From assembly GCA_007117185.1 (NCBI GenBank), contig SKHA01000222.1:1-15393 (forward strand): DNA of 15,393 nucleotides, read 5' to 3'. Below the pieces are notes generated by a model, which did not search any database, was not told where the DNA came from, and saw only the letters and a program-made list of their open reading frames with translations. Origin of the DNA: Spirochaeta sp. GTDB lineage: Bacteria; Spirochaetota; Spirochaetia; DSM-27196; Alkalispirochaetaceae. The stretch's first letter is position 1. Every line of letters starts with the position of its first letter. This document shows positions 5,765 to 12,345 of this stretch, piece after piece. Position numbers and translations under genes: made by a program.

Positions 5765-8720
5765 ACTGCACCACCCACGAGACACCGTCACGGTCGTCTA
5801 CCACGGCGGTACCTTGGAGCTGTGTAGCCAGGGCGTGGACGACTGTCAGACCGAACCCAGTGGCCTGCGCCGGGAGCCCGCCAGGGCCGTTGTCCTTTAC
5901 GGTGATCGATATCACCTCGGACTGGCAGGTCACTCCAACGGACAGCGTGCCTCGGGACGGGTCCGGAAAGGCGTACTTCATCGCGTTGGTTACCAGCTCG
6001 TTGACGATTAATCCAACGGTAGTTAACCGTTTCGCGTCGAGCTCGCACCCTTCGCCCAACCCCGCTGTATCAACCTTCAGGGCATCACCTCCGGGGAAAA
6101 GGGCAACTATGCGCACAACCAGATCCTGAAGGTACGCGTCGAGCGTCCCTGATCCGTGGGTTTCGCTGCGGTAGAGCTGGTCGTAGAGCACCTCCATGCT
6201 CTTGAAGCGACTCTGGGCATCCTTGACTGAAGACCCCTGCATGTTCAGCAGACTGGACATCGTCTGCATCGTGTTCTTGATGCGGTGTTGCACCTCCCGC
6301 AGAAGTGTCTCCTGATGGCTGATCAGTTGACGGTTGGCGGCCTCGATTTCCATCCGGGCCAATAACATGCCCACCATATCTGCAAACAGTTCCGCAGCCG
6401 GGATGTTGGTCAACGTCGTCCCAAGACGAAAGAGCAGGGTCAGGTCCCCCTGAGTATGGTCATTCATCATCGTCCTGACCACGGCAACCGGACCGATGTC
6501 GAAAATTGAGGCTACCATCGTGCTGAGATTCGCGCTGAGGCCTCCCTTCGCAAGGTCCGCGATCGATGAGAAAATGGTGGTCTTCGCGCCAGATAACCGC
6601 TCTTCCCGTACCGGGTTGTGAGGCCAGTGTCTGCCCACAAGGGGGACCCCCAGGACCTCCGTCGCCCGTTGCAGGTGACGTGACGTCCCGGAAGAGGCCA
6701 CGGTGGAAAAGTCTTTGCCTCCTGGATCCACCACGTTCAGGACGGCGTAGGCAGCACCGGAAATCTCCCGGATCAGGTCTGTTATCCGTTGGTAGTCCAC
6801 GCTATCCAGGGTATATTGCTGAAGTTCTCTTGCCGCAGTGACAAGCAAATCCTGGTTCCGTCCCAATTGAACTCGTTCAGTGATATCCACGGCGGATCCG
6901 ACAAGGTAACTCACACGGCCGGTTTCCGGTACCGGTGTAAGGGTTGTTTTCCATGTTCGCGTACCTGTCGGAAAGGTGAGCGTTTCCTGATACGACAGAA
7001 AACTGCCCGTCTCGACGCAGCGTCGGTACTTCTCCTCAACCGCTTCGGCGTCTCGTTGCCCAAGGATTTCTCCCGGAGTCTTGCCGCGAAACTGCTCTTC
7101 ACTGATCCCGGTAAGTATCTGGTGAGCACGGTTGTTGCGGAGGAACCGGAACGATCCATCTTCGTTGACGGCAACCAGAAACAGCGCATCCTGAGAGGCG
7201 TTAAAAATCGTCTCGTACTCGCTGCTTTTGCGGCGAAACCGACTCTCAGCAGTCTTGCGGTCAGAGATATCACGGACGGTGGAGAGGATAAACTGCGATC
7301 CCGACTCCTCAAAGAGGTAGGCACTCACCTCAACGGGAATGGCCACACCGTCACGCCGAAGGTTCTCCGTCTCGAAGGTGAGACGCCCCGCTTGAGCCAG
7401 TTCGGCGGCGTGGGTGGGAATCTCCTGTGCTATGTCGGGGGGAACAACGTCTGCCGGGGACATCGTCAGCATCTCTTCACGGCTGTATTGCAGCATCTCA
7501 CAGGCTCGATCATTTACCTCAACGTTGCGCCCGGGGACGCCGTCGCTGTTAAGGCGATGAACGATGATCGCGTCGTTGGAGCGATTAAAGAGCATTCGAA
7601 AGCGTTCGTTCACCCGGACCTGATCGGTCATATCCCTGGTAATCGTCGTCAGGTTTGTGGCCTCGCCGGTTTCGGGATCCTCCGTGAGAAAGAGGTCGTA
7701 ATACACGGGAATCGCGTCCCCGCTGCGAAAATGCCTCAATCGGAACTCCCCGGACCAACGACCTGTCTCCATCACCGCAGGTATGATCGTCTGCTCCACA
7801 TAATCGTGGTCTTCGGGTAAAAAGTAGTCCAGAATATTCGTCTGGCGGACTTCGTCATCGTCCCGCAGTCCGACCATCTTTTTTCCAGCCGGATTGACGA
7901 AAAATGCCTTTGTCTGCAGGTCCGCCAGTCCGATAAAGTCGGCGCTATGCAGGATCACCTGAGCCAGACGCCAGCTCTCCATTTCTTTTTCCCGCGCTTC
8001 AGTGACATCAGTGAAAACTCCGGCGCAGTATCCTATGCGGGGACAGTACAGGTGGGCGCGATAATGCCGCTTCAACTCGGATGAGAATCCGCCGACCGTC
8101 TCGGGTACCCCGGTCTTTGCGACCCTACCAAGACTGTCAAGCCAGAGATCCTCAGTACCAGGGAACAGCGTTCGCGCATTCTGACCAACCAACGCCTCGC
8201 GAGGCAGATTCACCCGCTTCAGGAAAACGTCGTTTACCTCAATAAACCGGTAGTCCACTGGATTACCGGTATGGTCAAACGAAACCTCATGCAGGGCAAA
8301 TGCGTCGGGCATGTGTTCGAAAAGACTTTCGAAGCGCCGTTCCGATTCATTCAAGCGAAATGCCATGCGTATCGACGCGTCCAGCACAGTAACACCGGAG
8401 TTCTTGACAACGTACCCGAACGAGGTGATCGCCTGGGTCTTCTCGACGGTCTGGCGGTCGGTGTGGGAGGAGAGGAAGACGATCGGCAACTCCCGCTGCT
8501 GGAGTATCAGTTGTGCCGTCTCGCTGCCGTCCATGCCGCTTCCCAGGTCGATATCCATCAGAACCAGTTGAACTGCGGCGTCGTTTCTTACAACTTCAAG
8601 AGCCTTTTCACCGCTGATTGCGTGGACAACCCGGTAGCCATACTGCTCAAGGGCCGCCTTCTCGGCCATCGCGATGATCGGTTCGTCTTCAACCAGGAGG
8701 ATCTTTATTCCATGCACCAC
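5754..8720 (-). CDS. Hybrid sensor histidine kinase: receiver, four PAS, GAF-like, HisKA_2, HATPase
   Basis: Predicted soluble signalling protein of about 988 residues with no transmembrane segment. Domains in order: receiver (1-125; acidic pocket Glu11/Asp12, phosphoacceptor Asp56, Ser84, Lys106 in FGYVVKNSG); four PAS domains (about 130-243, 250-368, 372-493, 500-620), most ending in a D(I/V/M)T(E/D) or DISD linker; a GAF-like sensor region (625-795); a HisKA_2 dimerisation helix with the likely phosphorylated His812 in LLREVQHRIKNTM; and a catalytic domain with N-box NELVTNAMKY (from residue 907) and DNGPGG (from about 943). The kinase core is of the HisKA_2/HWE-related type. No DNA-binding or enzymatic output is present, so the partner lies elsewhere. 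Starts are GTG 8720 or GTG 8717; the -10 box just upstream favours 8717. It is divergent from the secreted-protein gene and overlaps the AraC gene tail to tail. The signal sensed is unknown. Confidence 0.9.
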   Translation of the reverse strand: MVHGIKILLVEDEPIIAMAEKAALEQYGYRVVHAISGEKALEVVRNDAAVQLVLMDIDLGSGMDGSETAQLILQQRELPIVFLSSHTDRQTVEKTQAITSFGYVVKNSGVTVLDASIRMAFRLNESERRFESLFEHMPDAFALHEVSFDHTGNPVDYRFIEVNDVFLKRVNLPREALVGQNARTLFPGTEDLWLDSLGRVAKTGVPETVGGFSSELKRHYRAHLYCPRIGYCAGVFTDVTEAREKEMESWRLAQVILHSADFIGLADLQTKAFFVNPAGKKMVGLRDDDEVRQTNILDYFLPEDHDYVEQTIIPAVMETGRWSGEFRLRHFRSGDAIPVYYDLFLTEDPETGEATNLTTITRDMTDQVRVNERFRMLFNRSNDAIIVHRLNSDGVPGRNVEVNDRACEMLQYSREEMLTMSPADVVPPDIAQEIPTHAAELAQAGRLTFETENLRRDGVAIPVEVSAYLFEESGSQFILSTVRDISDRKTAESRFRRKSSEYETIFNASQDALFLVAVNEDGSFRFLRNNRAHQILTGISEEQFRGKTPGEILGQRDAEAVEEKYRRCVETGSFLSYQETLTFPTGTRTWKTTLTPVPETGRVSYLVGSAVDITERVQLGRNQDLLVTAARELQQYTLDSVDYQRITDLIREISGAAYAVLNVVDPGGKDFSTVASSGTSRHLQRATEVLGVPLVGRHWPHNPVREERLSGAKTTIFSSIADLAKGGLSANLSTMVASIFDIGPVAVVRTMMNDHTQGDLTLLFRLGTTLTNIPAAELFADMVGMLLARMEIEAANRQLISHQETLLREVQHRIKNTMQTMSSLLNMQGSSVKDAQSRFKSMEVLYDQLYRSETHGSGTLDAYLQDLVVRIVALFPGGDALKVDTAGLGEGCELDAKRLTTVGLIVNELVTNAMKYAFPDPSRGTLSVGVTCQSEVISITVKDNGPGGLPAQATGFGLTVVHALATQLQGTAVVDDRDGVSWVVQFTR

Positions 8721-8723
8721 GAT

Positions 8724-8751
8724 ATTCTACACAAATTCCGTAGCGGTGCAA
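8724..8751 (-). promoter_or_regulatory. Candidate promoter of the sensor kinase gene
   Basis: On the minus strand a weak TTGCAC (8751-8746) and a good TAGAAT (8729-8724) are 16 nt apart. The -10 box is 3 nt from the GTG at 8720 and 6 nt from the GTG at 8717, so transcription would begin at about the second GTG. There is no Shine-Dalgarno. It sits back to back with the promoter of the divergent secreted-protein gene. Confidence 0.4.
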
Positions 8752-8760
8752 TTGCAAGAT

Positions 8761-8789
8761 TTGAATCACCGGGGGTTACGGGTTATAAT
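8761..8789 (+). promoter_or_regulatory. Promoter of the secreted-protein gene
   Basis: TTGAAT (8761-8766) and a perfect TATAAT (8784-8789) are separated by the optimal 17 nt. The predicted transcript start (about 8796) is only 3-4 nt before the ATG at 8800, giving an almost leaderless mRNA. Confidence 0.65.
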
Positions 8790-8799
8790 GGAAAACGTT

Positions 8800-9402
8800 A
8801 TGAAAAAGCGTATCGTTATGTCTGCTGCCATCGCCGTCGTTGCGGTGGGTGTACTTTCTGCCCAGCTGGGTTCCAGACCGGCGGGGTTTACCGTTCACCA
8901 CAGTGAAAGCATGCCCCTTTCGTTTTATTATCCCTCATCGTGGTTTGCTGGCGAACAGGACGGTAACCTGCTCATCGTGAACCGTCAGTCCCTCCTTGAG
9001 AGTTCACCCATGGAAGCTCCAGAGGTTGGGCCGGGTGATGCTTTTCTGGTGATCGGAATCCTGCCGTCATTTTTCATGGAGATGATGGGCATCCCCCTGG
9101 ATGACGTCTCAGCCATACTGGAGGTGATGTTTTCCCAGATGGTGGCCGACAGCAGCGGAAACATCGGTAACGAACACCAGGAGATCATTAATTTCCAGGG
9201 CCGCGCCGTCGCGGCCATCGCCTTCGACGACGCCAGTCAGGCTGCGTCGGGAACGTTCTTTATCAGCCATGAGCAGGATGACGTGATTATCTTCGCGGTG
9301 GCCTACGGACTCAGGGCGACCCTTGACGCTGAACGCCGACAAATGGCGCAGATCGTGTCCAGCGCCGAGTTCACCGGAGATATGACCAATCTCATGCAAT
9401 AG
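8800..9402 (+). CDS. Exported protein of unknown function
   Basis: A 200-residue protein beginning with a signal peptide: a positive MKKR head, then a hydrophobic stretch (SAAIAVVAVGVLSA), with likely cleavage before QLGS around residue 21. The mature part is mixed alpha/beta. It contains SFYYPSSW near its start and a late FTGDM, with alternating hydrophobic strands. This broadly recalls the Mog1/PsbP/DUF1795-like fold, but that similarity is a guess. No catalytic motif is visible and there is no lipobox. The frame is open further upstream, but the consensus promoter just ahead places the start at ATG 8800; an ATG at 8788 overlaps the -10 box. It is divergent from the large sensor kinase and first in a short unit closed by the terminator at 9865, so it may be related to what the kinase controls. 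This is inferred from layout only. Confidence 0.8.
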   Translation: MKKRIVMSAAIAVVAVGVLSAQLGSRPAGFTVHHSESMPLSFYYPSSWFAGEQDGNLLIVNRQSLLESSPMEAPEVGPGDAFLVIGILPSFFMEMMGIPLDDVSAILEVMFSQMVADSSGNIGNEHQEIINFQGRAVAAIAFDDASQAASGTFFISHEQDDVIIFAVAYGLRATLDAERRQMAQIVSSAEFTGDMTNLMQ

Positions 9403-9655
9403 CAGCTGGGCCAAAGAGCTCGGCGGCGTCACCCTTCGGGAACTGACCGAGTGGCTGGCGTCAGAAGGAGGCGTGGAACGGGAGCCTCTGCACTTCCACG
9501 AGGACCGGTGGTCGGCGACAATCACCGAACTGCCCCCTCGCCGTCTCGGATCGCTTTCGGTGAACCGCATCGGGTTGCGGTTCGAGGGGGAGGACGGGGA
9601 GCTTGAGCGTCTCAAGAGCGTGCTGGAGCGCAAGATGACCAGGATCGGCGGGTAG
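9389..9655 (+). CDS. Small hypothetical protein, start codon unresolved
   Basis: A small reading frame that looks coding but lacks an ordinary start. The frame is open from 9386 to the TAG at 9653. From AGC-AGC-TGG-GCC (9401) onward its third codon positions are strongly G/C, like the neighbours, and it encodes a balanced sequence (SSWAKELGGVTLRELTEWLA ... ending in LKSVLERKMTRIGG). The only standard start is GTG 9473, which would drop the first coherent third and has AGGAGG too close (about 1 nt). An ATC at 9389, 9-10 nt after GGAG, is a rare-start alternative; a +1 frameshift out of the preceding gene at CAA-TAG-C is another. It could also be a decayed gene or a sequencing error. No family is recognised. 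It overlaps the end of the exported-protein gene. Confidence 0.5.
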   Translation: MSCNSSWAKELGGVTLRELTEWLASEGGVEREPLHFHEDRWSATITELPPRRLGSLSVNRIGLRFEGEDGELERLKSVLERKMTRIGG

Positions 9656-9657
9656 CG

Positions 9658-9856
9658 CGCCGGCGCCAATGGTGGTTCCTGTGGAGAATCACGGCAATTC
9701 AGCAGAACGGCCGCACAGAGCGCAAGGACTACTCCTGCCCGGAGTCCACGCAGGGGCTCTGGTCGAACACCAGAATCGTTTCAGGAGATCGATCAAGAGT
9801 TCGTACGCTGGACCAAACCGGTGCGTTCGTTCGTCTACAGTGTATGCTACAGTTGA
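9658..9856 (+). pseudogene. Small frameshifted gene, function unknown
   Basis: Two adjoining segments in different frames look like one small protein. The first (about 9658-9770) reads RRRQWWFLWRITAIQQNGRT, then ERKDYSCPESTQGLWSN. The second, in the next frame (about 9770-9856), reads PESFQEIDQEFVRWTKPVRS and FVYSVCYS before a TGA at 9854. Both have G/C-rich third positions, and neither continues sensibly in its own frame past the junction near 9765-9782. There is no ATG in frame for the first segment. The rho-independent terminator begins 9 bases after the TGA, as expected for the end of a transcription unit. Either a real inactivating frameshift (with start loss) or a base-call error would explain this. 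An 82-residue frame from ATG 9669 spans the same bases, but its protein is not convincing. Product unknown. Confidence 0.45.
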
Positions 9857-9864
9857 AGTGATAC

Positions 9865-9893
9865 CCGCCGGATACCCGGCGGTGTTGTTTGTT
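9865..9893 (+). terminator. Rho-independent terminator of the plus-strand unit
   Basis: A perfect 7-bp GC stem, CCGCCGG / CCGGCGG, with a 4-nt ATAC loop is followed by the T-rich tail TGTTGTTTGTT. It lies 9 nt after the last small gene and stops transcription running toward the oppositely oriented tRNA genes. Confidence 0.8.
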
Positions 9894-9914
9894 AACCGTT
9901 ACCCTGTAACGGTT
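9894..9914. repeat. Perfect 9-bp inverted repeat next to the terminator
   Basis: AACCGTTAC-CCT-GTAACGGTT is a perfect hairpin starting immediately after the terminator tail and ending 8 bp from the 3' end of tRNA-Glu. Neither strand has a T-run after it, so it is not a standard terminator. It may end or protect the tRNA transcript coming from the right. Confidence 0.6.
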
Positions 9915-9921
9915 TAGGTAG

Positions 9922-9993
9922 CATCTCCTGGGGGAATTGAACCCCCGTTGCCGGGATGAAAACCCGGTGTCCTAACCACTAGACGAAGGAGAC
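9922..9993 (-). tRNA. tRNA-Glu (UUC)
   Basis: A complete cloverleaf of 72 nt. Acceptor GTCTCCT pairs with AGGAGAT (first pair G-U); D arm GTCT/GGAC; anticodon stem CCGGG/CCCGG with loop TTTTCAT giving anticodon UUC; a 4-nt variable loop; T arm GGGGG/CCCCC with TTCAATT. Discriminator G73 is followed by CTA, so CCA is not encoded and must be added. It has its own promoter in the 60-nt spacer after tRNA-Lys. Confidence 0.95.
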
Positions 9994-10010
9994 ATATGGA
10001 TGCGATGCGG

Positions 10011-10040
10011 AATGTAGCGCCAAATGACGGTACTCGTCAA
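10011..10040 (-). promoter_or_regulatory. Promoter of tRNA-Glu
   Basis: On the minus strand TTGACG (10040-10035) and TACATT (10016-10011) are 18 nt apart. The predicted start is about 10 nt before the tRNA-Glu 5' end at 9993. The promoter lies wholly in the spacer between the two tRNA genes. Confidence 0.6.
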
Positions 10041-10053
10041 GACGGTTCCGCGA

Positions 10054-10126
10054 TGAGCCGCACTGGGTTCGAACCAGTGACCCACGCCTTAAAAGGGCGT
10101 TGCTCTACCAGCTGAGCTAGCGGCCC
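10054..10126 (-). tRNA. tRNA-Lys (UUU)
   Basis: A complete 73-nt cloverleaf. Acceptor GGGCCGC pairs with GCGGCTC (one G-U); D arm GCTC...GAGC; anticodon stem ACGCC/GGCGT with loop CTTTTAA giving anticodon UUU; T arm CACTG/CAGTG around GTTCGAACC. Discriminator A73; CCA is not encoded. It has a strong upstream promoter. Confidence 0.96.
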
Positions 10127-10141
10127 GAGTTAACAGGGCAT

Positions 10142-10170
10142 ACCCTATCGACACCGGCCGTGGATGTCAA
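10142..10170 (-). promoter_or_regulatory. Promoter of tRNA-Lys
   Basis: A consensus TTGACA (10170-10165) stands 17 nt from a weaker TAGGGT (10147-10142). The predicted start is about 8-10 nt before the tRNA-Lys 5' end at 10126. It lies in the short gap after the outer-membrane protein gene; no terminator is visible between them, so read-through from that operon is possible. Confidence 0.65.
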
Positions 10171-10199
10171 GGCTGGATCAGGGCTGGAAGACTGGAGGA

Positions 10200-11462
10200 T
10201 CAATACTGCAGCGCAAACTCCAGGGCAGATCCACCCACCGGGCGGTCGCCGGGGTAGCGTCCAAACTCCTGCCGGTAGATCGCGTAGTTGACCCGGAGCA
10301 CACCGAGATTGACACCGAATCCGGTGGTGACGTAGCCCTGATTGATGCCCAGGCGCAGGTCGAAGAAGCTCAACAGACGCAGCTCCGTGCCCATGTGCAA
10401 CCGGGTCCAGTAGGACCGAGGGCGTTCGCGATCCTGATCGGTGGTGAGAAATGCGTCGCGAATTTCGAAGTGGATGCGTGGATCGACAATCGAACCGATT
10501 GCTCCCAGATCAGGATCCCAGGCAGCACCGAAGCTCACCTCCAGCGGGGTTATGTAGTCCCGGGTCAGGTCCTCTGACGCTGTGCCGGGCAGCCCGCCTG
10601 ACGACAGGGCGTCCAGGATCTCGTTCATGGTGTTGCTGGAGTAACGCATGTTGGTGTTCAGCAGGTTTCGTGCCTGAACTCCGACGGTGACCGGACGCCA
10701 GCGAGCCATCAGACCGGCATCGAAAGCGACTCCCCACCCGTTGAGGGCGCGCAGCGTATCCAGCAGTTCCGGTTGGTCCTCCTCGTCGCCGCCGGTATCC
10801 ACACCCAGAAAGGTAGAGATCAGGTTGGCCGCCGTCTCTGAGGTCACAAACGAGGTGATCCGCAGGGTGGGACGCAATGCGCCACCTACCGACAGCTGTA
10901 CCGGTCCCAGGTCAAAGGGCTGGGCGTAGCCGATGGCGAAGGAAAACTGTGCGTTGATCTCCCCTTCAAGACCCAGAGGAAACGTCTCACCATAGAGAAA
11001 GCTGTCCAATCCCAGGTTCATTCCAAAGCCCAGACCGTTACCGGCCCAGCCAAGGCCCAGGCTCGTGCCCAGTCCAAAACCGTTGGTGGTGAACTGGTCC
11101 CGCAGGGAGGTGAGAATGGGGTTGTCATCTTCGTCTTCCGTCTCTGTCTCGTCGGCGCTGAACGCTCCGATGGTGGAAAGAAGGAGATCCGGTCGTGAGT
11201 GGACCCATACCGTGTATGAGGGAAGCACCAGTTCCGGTTCGGGAGTGAATCCCAACCCCGCCGGGTTCTGAAAGAGCCCGGCGTATCCGGTAGCGGTAAC
11301 TCTGGAGGAGCCTCCCTGAGCCATGACGGTGGGGTTCATCGGCTGGAACTCCCGCTGTTTTACCGGATCCGCTGCAAGGGTAAACCCGCCTCCAACGCAG
11401 AGAAGGACGGCAAGCAGGAGCACCCGCCGCGGTGTGGACAGAAACGTGGTTGCATCAATCAC
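10200..11462 (-). CDS. Outer-membrane beta-barrel protein, FadL/UPF0164-like
   Basis: Exported protein of about 420 residues. A signal peptide (FLSTPRRVLLLAVLLCVGGG...LAA) covers the first ~32 residues. The mature N-terminus contains GYAGLFQNPAGLGF, the NPAG hallmark of FadL-, PorV- and treponemal UPF0164-type barrels. The rest shows alternating strand patterns with glycine/aromatic girdles and ends in ALEFALQY, a terminal aromatic residue typical of barrels recognised by the BAM machinery. Two strongly acidic loops (DETETEDEDD and GGDEEDQPE) are probably surface exposed. The GTG at 11462 overlaps the end of the lipoprotein gene by 8 bases, implying translational coupling; an ATG at 11480 is the alternative start. 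A role in hydrophobic-solute transport or outer-membrane architecture with the lipoprotein is inference. Barrel identity is likely; the exact family needs a profile search. Confidence 0.8.
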   Translation of the reverse strand: MIDATTFLSTPRRVLLLAVLLCVGGGFTLAADPVKQREFQPMNPTVMAQGGSSRVTATGYAGLFQNPAGLGFTPEPELVLPSYTVWVHSRPDLLLSTIGAFSADETETEDEDDNPILTSLRDQFTTNGFGLGTSLGLGWAGNGLGFGMNLGLDSFLYGETFPLGLEGEINAQFSFAIGYAQPFDLGPVQLSVGGALRPTLRITSFVTSETAANLISTFLGVDTGGDEEDQPELLDTLRALNGWGVAFDAGLMARWRPVTVGVQARNLLNTNMRYSSNTMNEILDALSSGGLPGTASEDLTRDYITPLEVSFGAAWDPDLGAIGSIVDPRIHFEIRDAFLTTDQDRERPRSYWTRLHMGTELRLLSFFDLRLGINQGYVTTGFGVNLGVLRVNYAIYRQEFGRYPGDRPVGGSALEFALQY

Positions 11463-12258
11463 CGTTGTTGAACACTCCATCAAGCCCGGCTCCGCCGAGG
11501 ATGTTACTGAGGGGGGAGCCCTCTTCCAGAATATCGTCAAACCCCGTGGTATCCAGCTCGTCCTCATCGTCAGGGTTGGCCAGGCTTGCCGCCAGTCCAT
11601 CGGCTCCACCGTTCGTAGCGGCAAGTTGTTTTACCGCAATTGCCACCGCAGCGTTCTGGGCTACCGACCCGAGGTTGGTTCCATCTGGTGGATCATCCCC
11701 ACCCAGGGTGGTGCCGAACGCCTCGTAAGCATCGGCCGCAGCGATGTAGCTTTGCAGGATCGCCTCAATAGCCGCAGCGTCTCCCTGGGCACTCTCGGGG
11801 ATGATCGCGTCCAGAAGCCCTACCGGATCTCCCAGGGGGTCGTCGCCACCATCAGCAAAATACGACACCAGGTTGTTGGTCGTCTCACCGGCATCGGTTC
11901 CGCGGAGGTTCACGTCTGCCGCCAGGAGCGCCGCCCGCTGCCGCGTCTCCACTTCCACATCGTCAGTATTACTATAGACGGAAGCAAGCGAGTCAGTAAG
12001 CTGACTCCGTGACTCCGGGGTGAGATCGCGGAAAAACCGCGGGCTGCCGGCCGCGTCGGTGAGATCAGCGATGAAGCTGTCAGCCTGATCAGCCGGCACG
12101 CCATCATCACCGGAGTAGCGCCCGAGAATTGAGTCTGCGCTGGGAGGACCGTCAAACTGCTCAAAAAGATTACCCTCAAGAAAAGGAATCATGCACGATG
12201 ACGCCAGCATCACAGCAAGAGAGACGATCGTTATGTTCCAAAGACGTGTTACACCCAT
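11455..12258 (-). CDS. Acidic lipoprotein of unknown function
   Basis: A 267-residue predicted lipoprotein. After a short MGVTRLW head and a hydrophobic stretch comes LASSC, a spirochaete-type lipobox with the acylated cysteine at residue 22. The mature chain is mostly helical and alanine-rich, and very acidic, with aspartate-rich patches (GGDDPLGDP, GGDDPPDG, NPDDEDELDTTGFDD). No enzyme motif is seen. Two nearby ATGs exist: the one at 12267 abuts the GGAGG Shine-Dalgarno, whereas the one at 12258 lies 9 nt after it and is chosen. An extended -10 promoter lies upstream. The gene ends inside the start of the outer-membrane barrel gene, so the two are made together and may act as a pair at the outer membrane. 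The acidic composition, shared with the barrel's loops, could reflect salt adaptation or metal binding; neither is shown. Confidence 0.8.
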   Translation of the reverse strand: MGVTRLWNITIVSLAVMLASSCMIPFLEGNLFEQFDGPPSADSILGRYSGDDGVPADQADSFIADLTDAAGSPRFFRDLTPESRSQLTDSLASVYSNTDDVEVETRQRAALLAADVNLRGTDAGETTNNLVSYFADGGDDPLGDPVGLLDAIIPESAQGDAAAIEAILQSYIAAADAYEAFGTTLGGDDPPDGTNLGSVAQNAAVAIAVKQLAATNGGADGLAASLANPDDEDELDTTGFDDILEEGSPLSNILGGAGLDGVFNNGD

Positions 12259-12284
12259 ACTCGCCATCCTCCGTAGTATCGGCA

Positions 12285-12293
12285 AATATAGCA
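12285..12293 (-). promoter_or_regulatory. Extended -10 promoter of the lipoprotein gene
   Basis: TGC-TATATT on the minus strand is an extended -10 element (TGn plus a five-of-six -10 box). No good -35 is seen at 16-18 nt. The predicted start near 12278 leaves a normal leader with GGAGG at 12272-12268. This gives the lipoprotein/barrel pair a possible promoter separate from the bactofilin-TPR genes. Confidence 0.45.
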
Positions 12294-12345
12294 CAGAACA
12301 CCAGTCCTCACCGGAGATGGAACGATTACCGGATCAGTTGCTTTG

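Noticed and set aside
6789..7820. A 343-codon plus-strand frame opposite the sensor kinase gene
   Set aside because: Falls inside three recognisable PAS domains on the minus strand and has no domain of its own.
9669..9917. An 82-codon plus-strand frame between the small genes and tRNA-Glu
   Set aside because: It reads through the terminator and the adjacent hairpin and gives an incoherent protein; the other two frames are more coding-like in the same bases.
11323..12012. A 229-codon plus-strand frame opposite the barrel/lipoprotein junction
   Set aside because: Antisense shadow spanning two coupled minus-strand genes.
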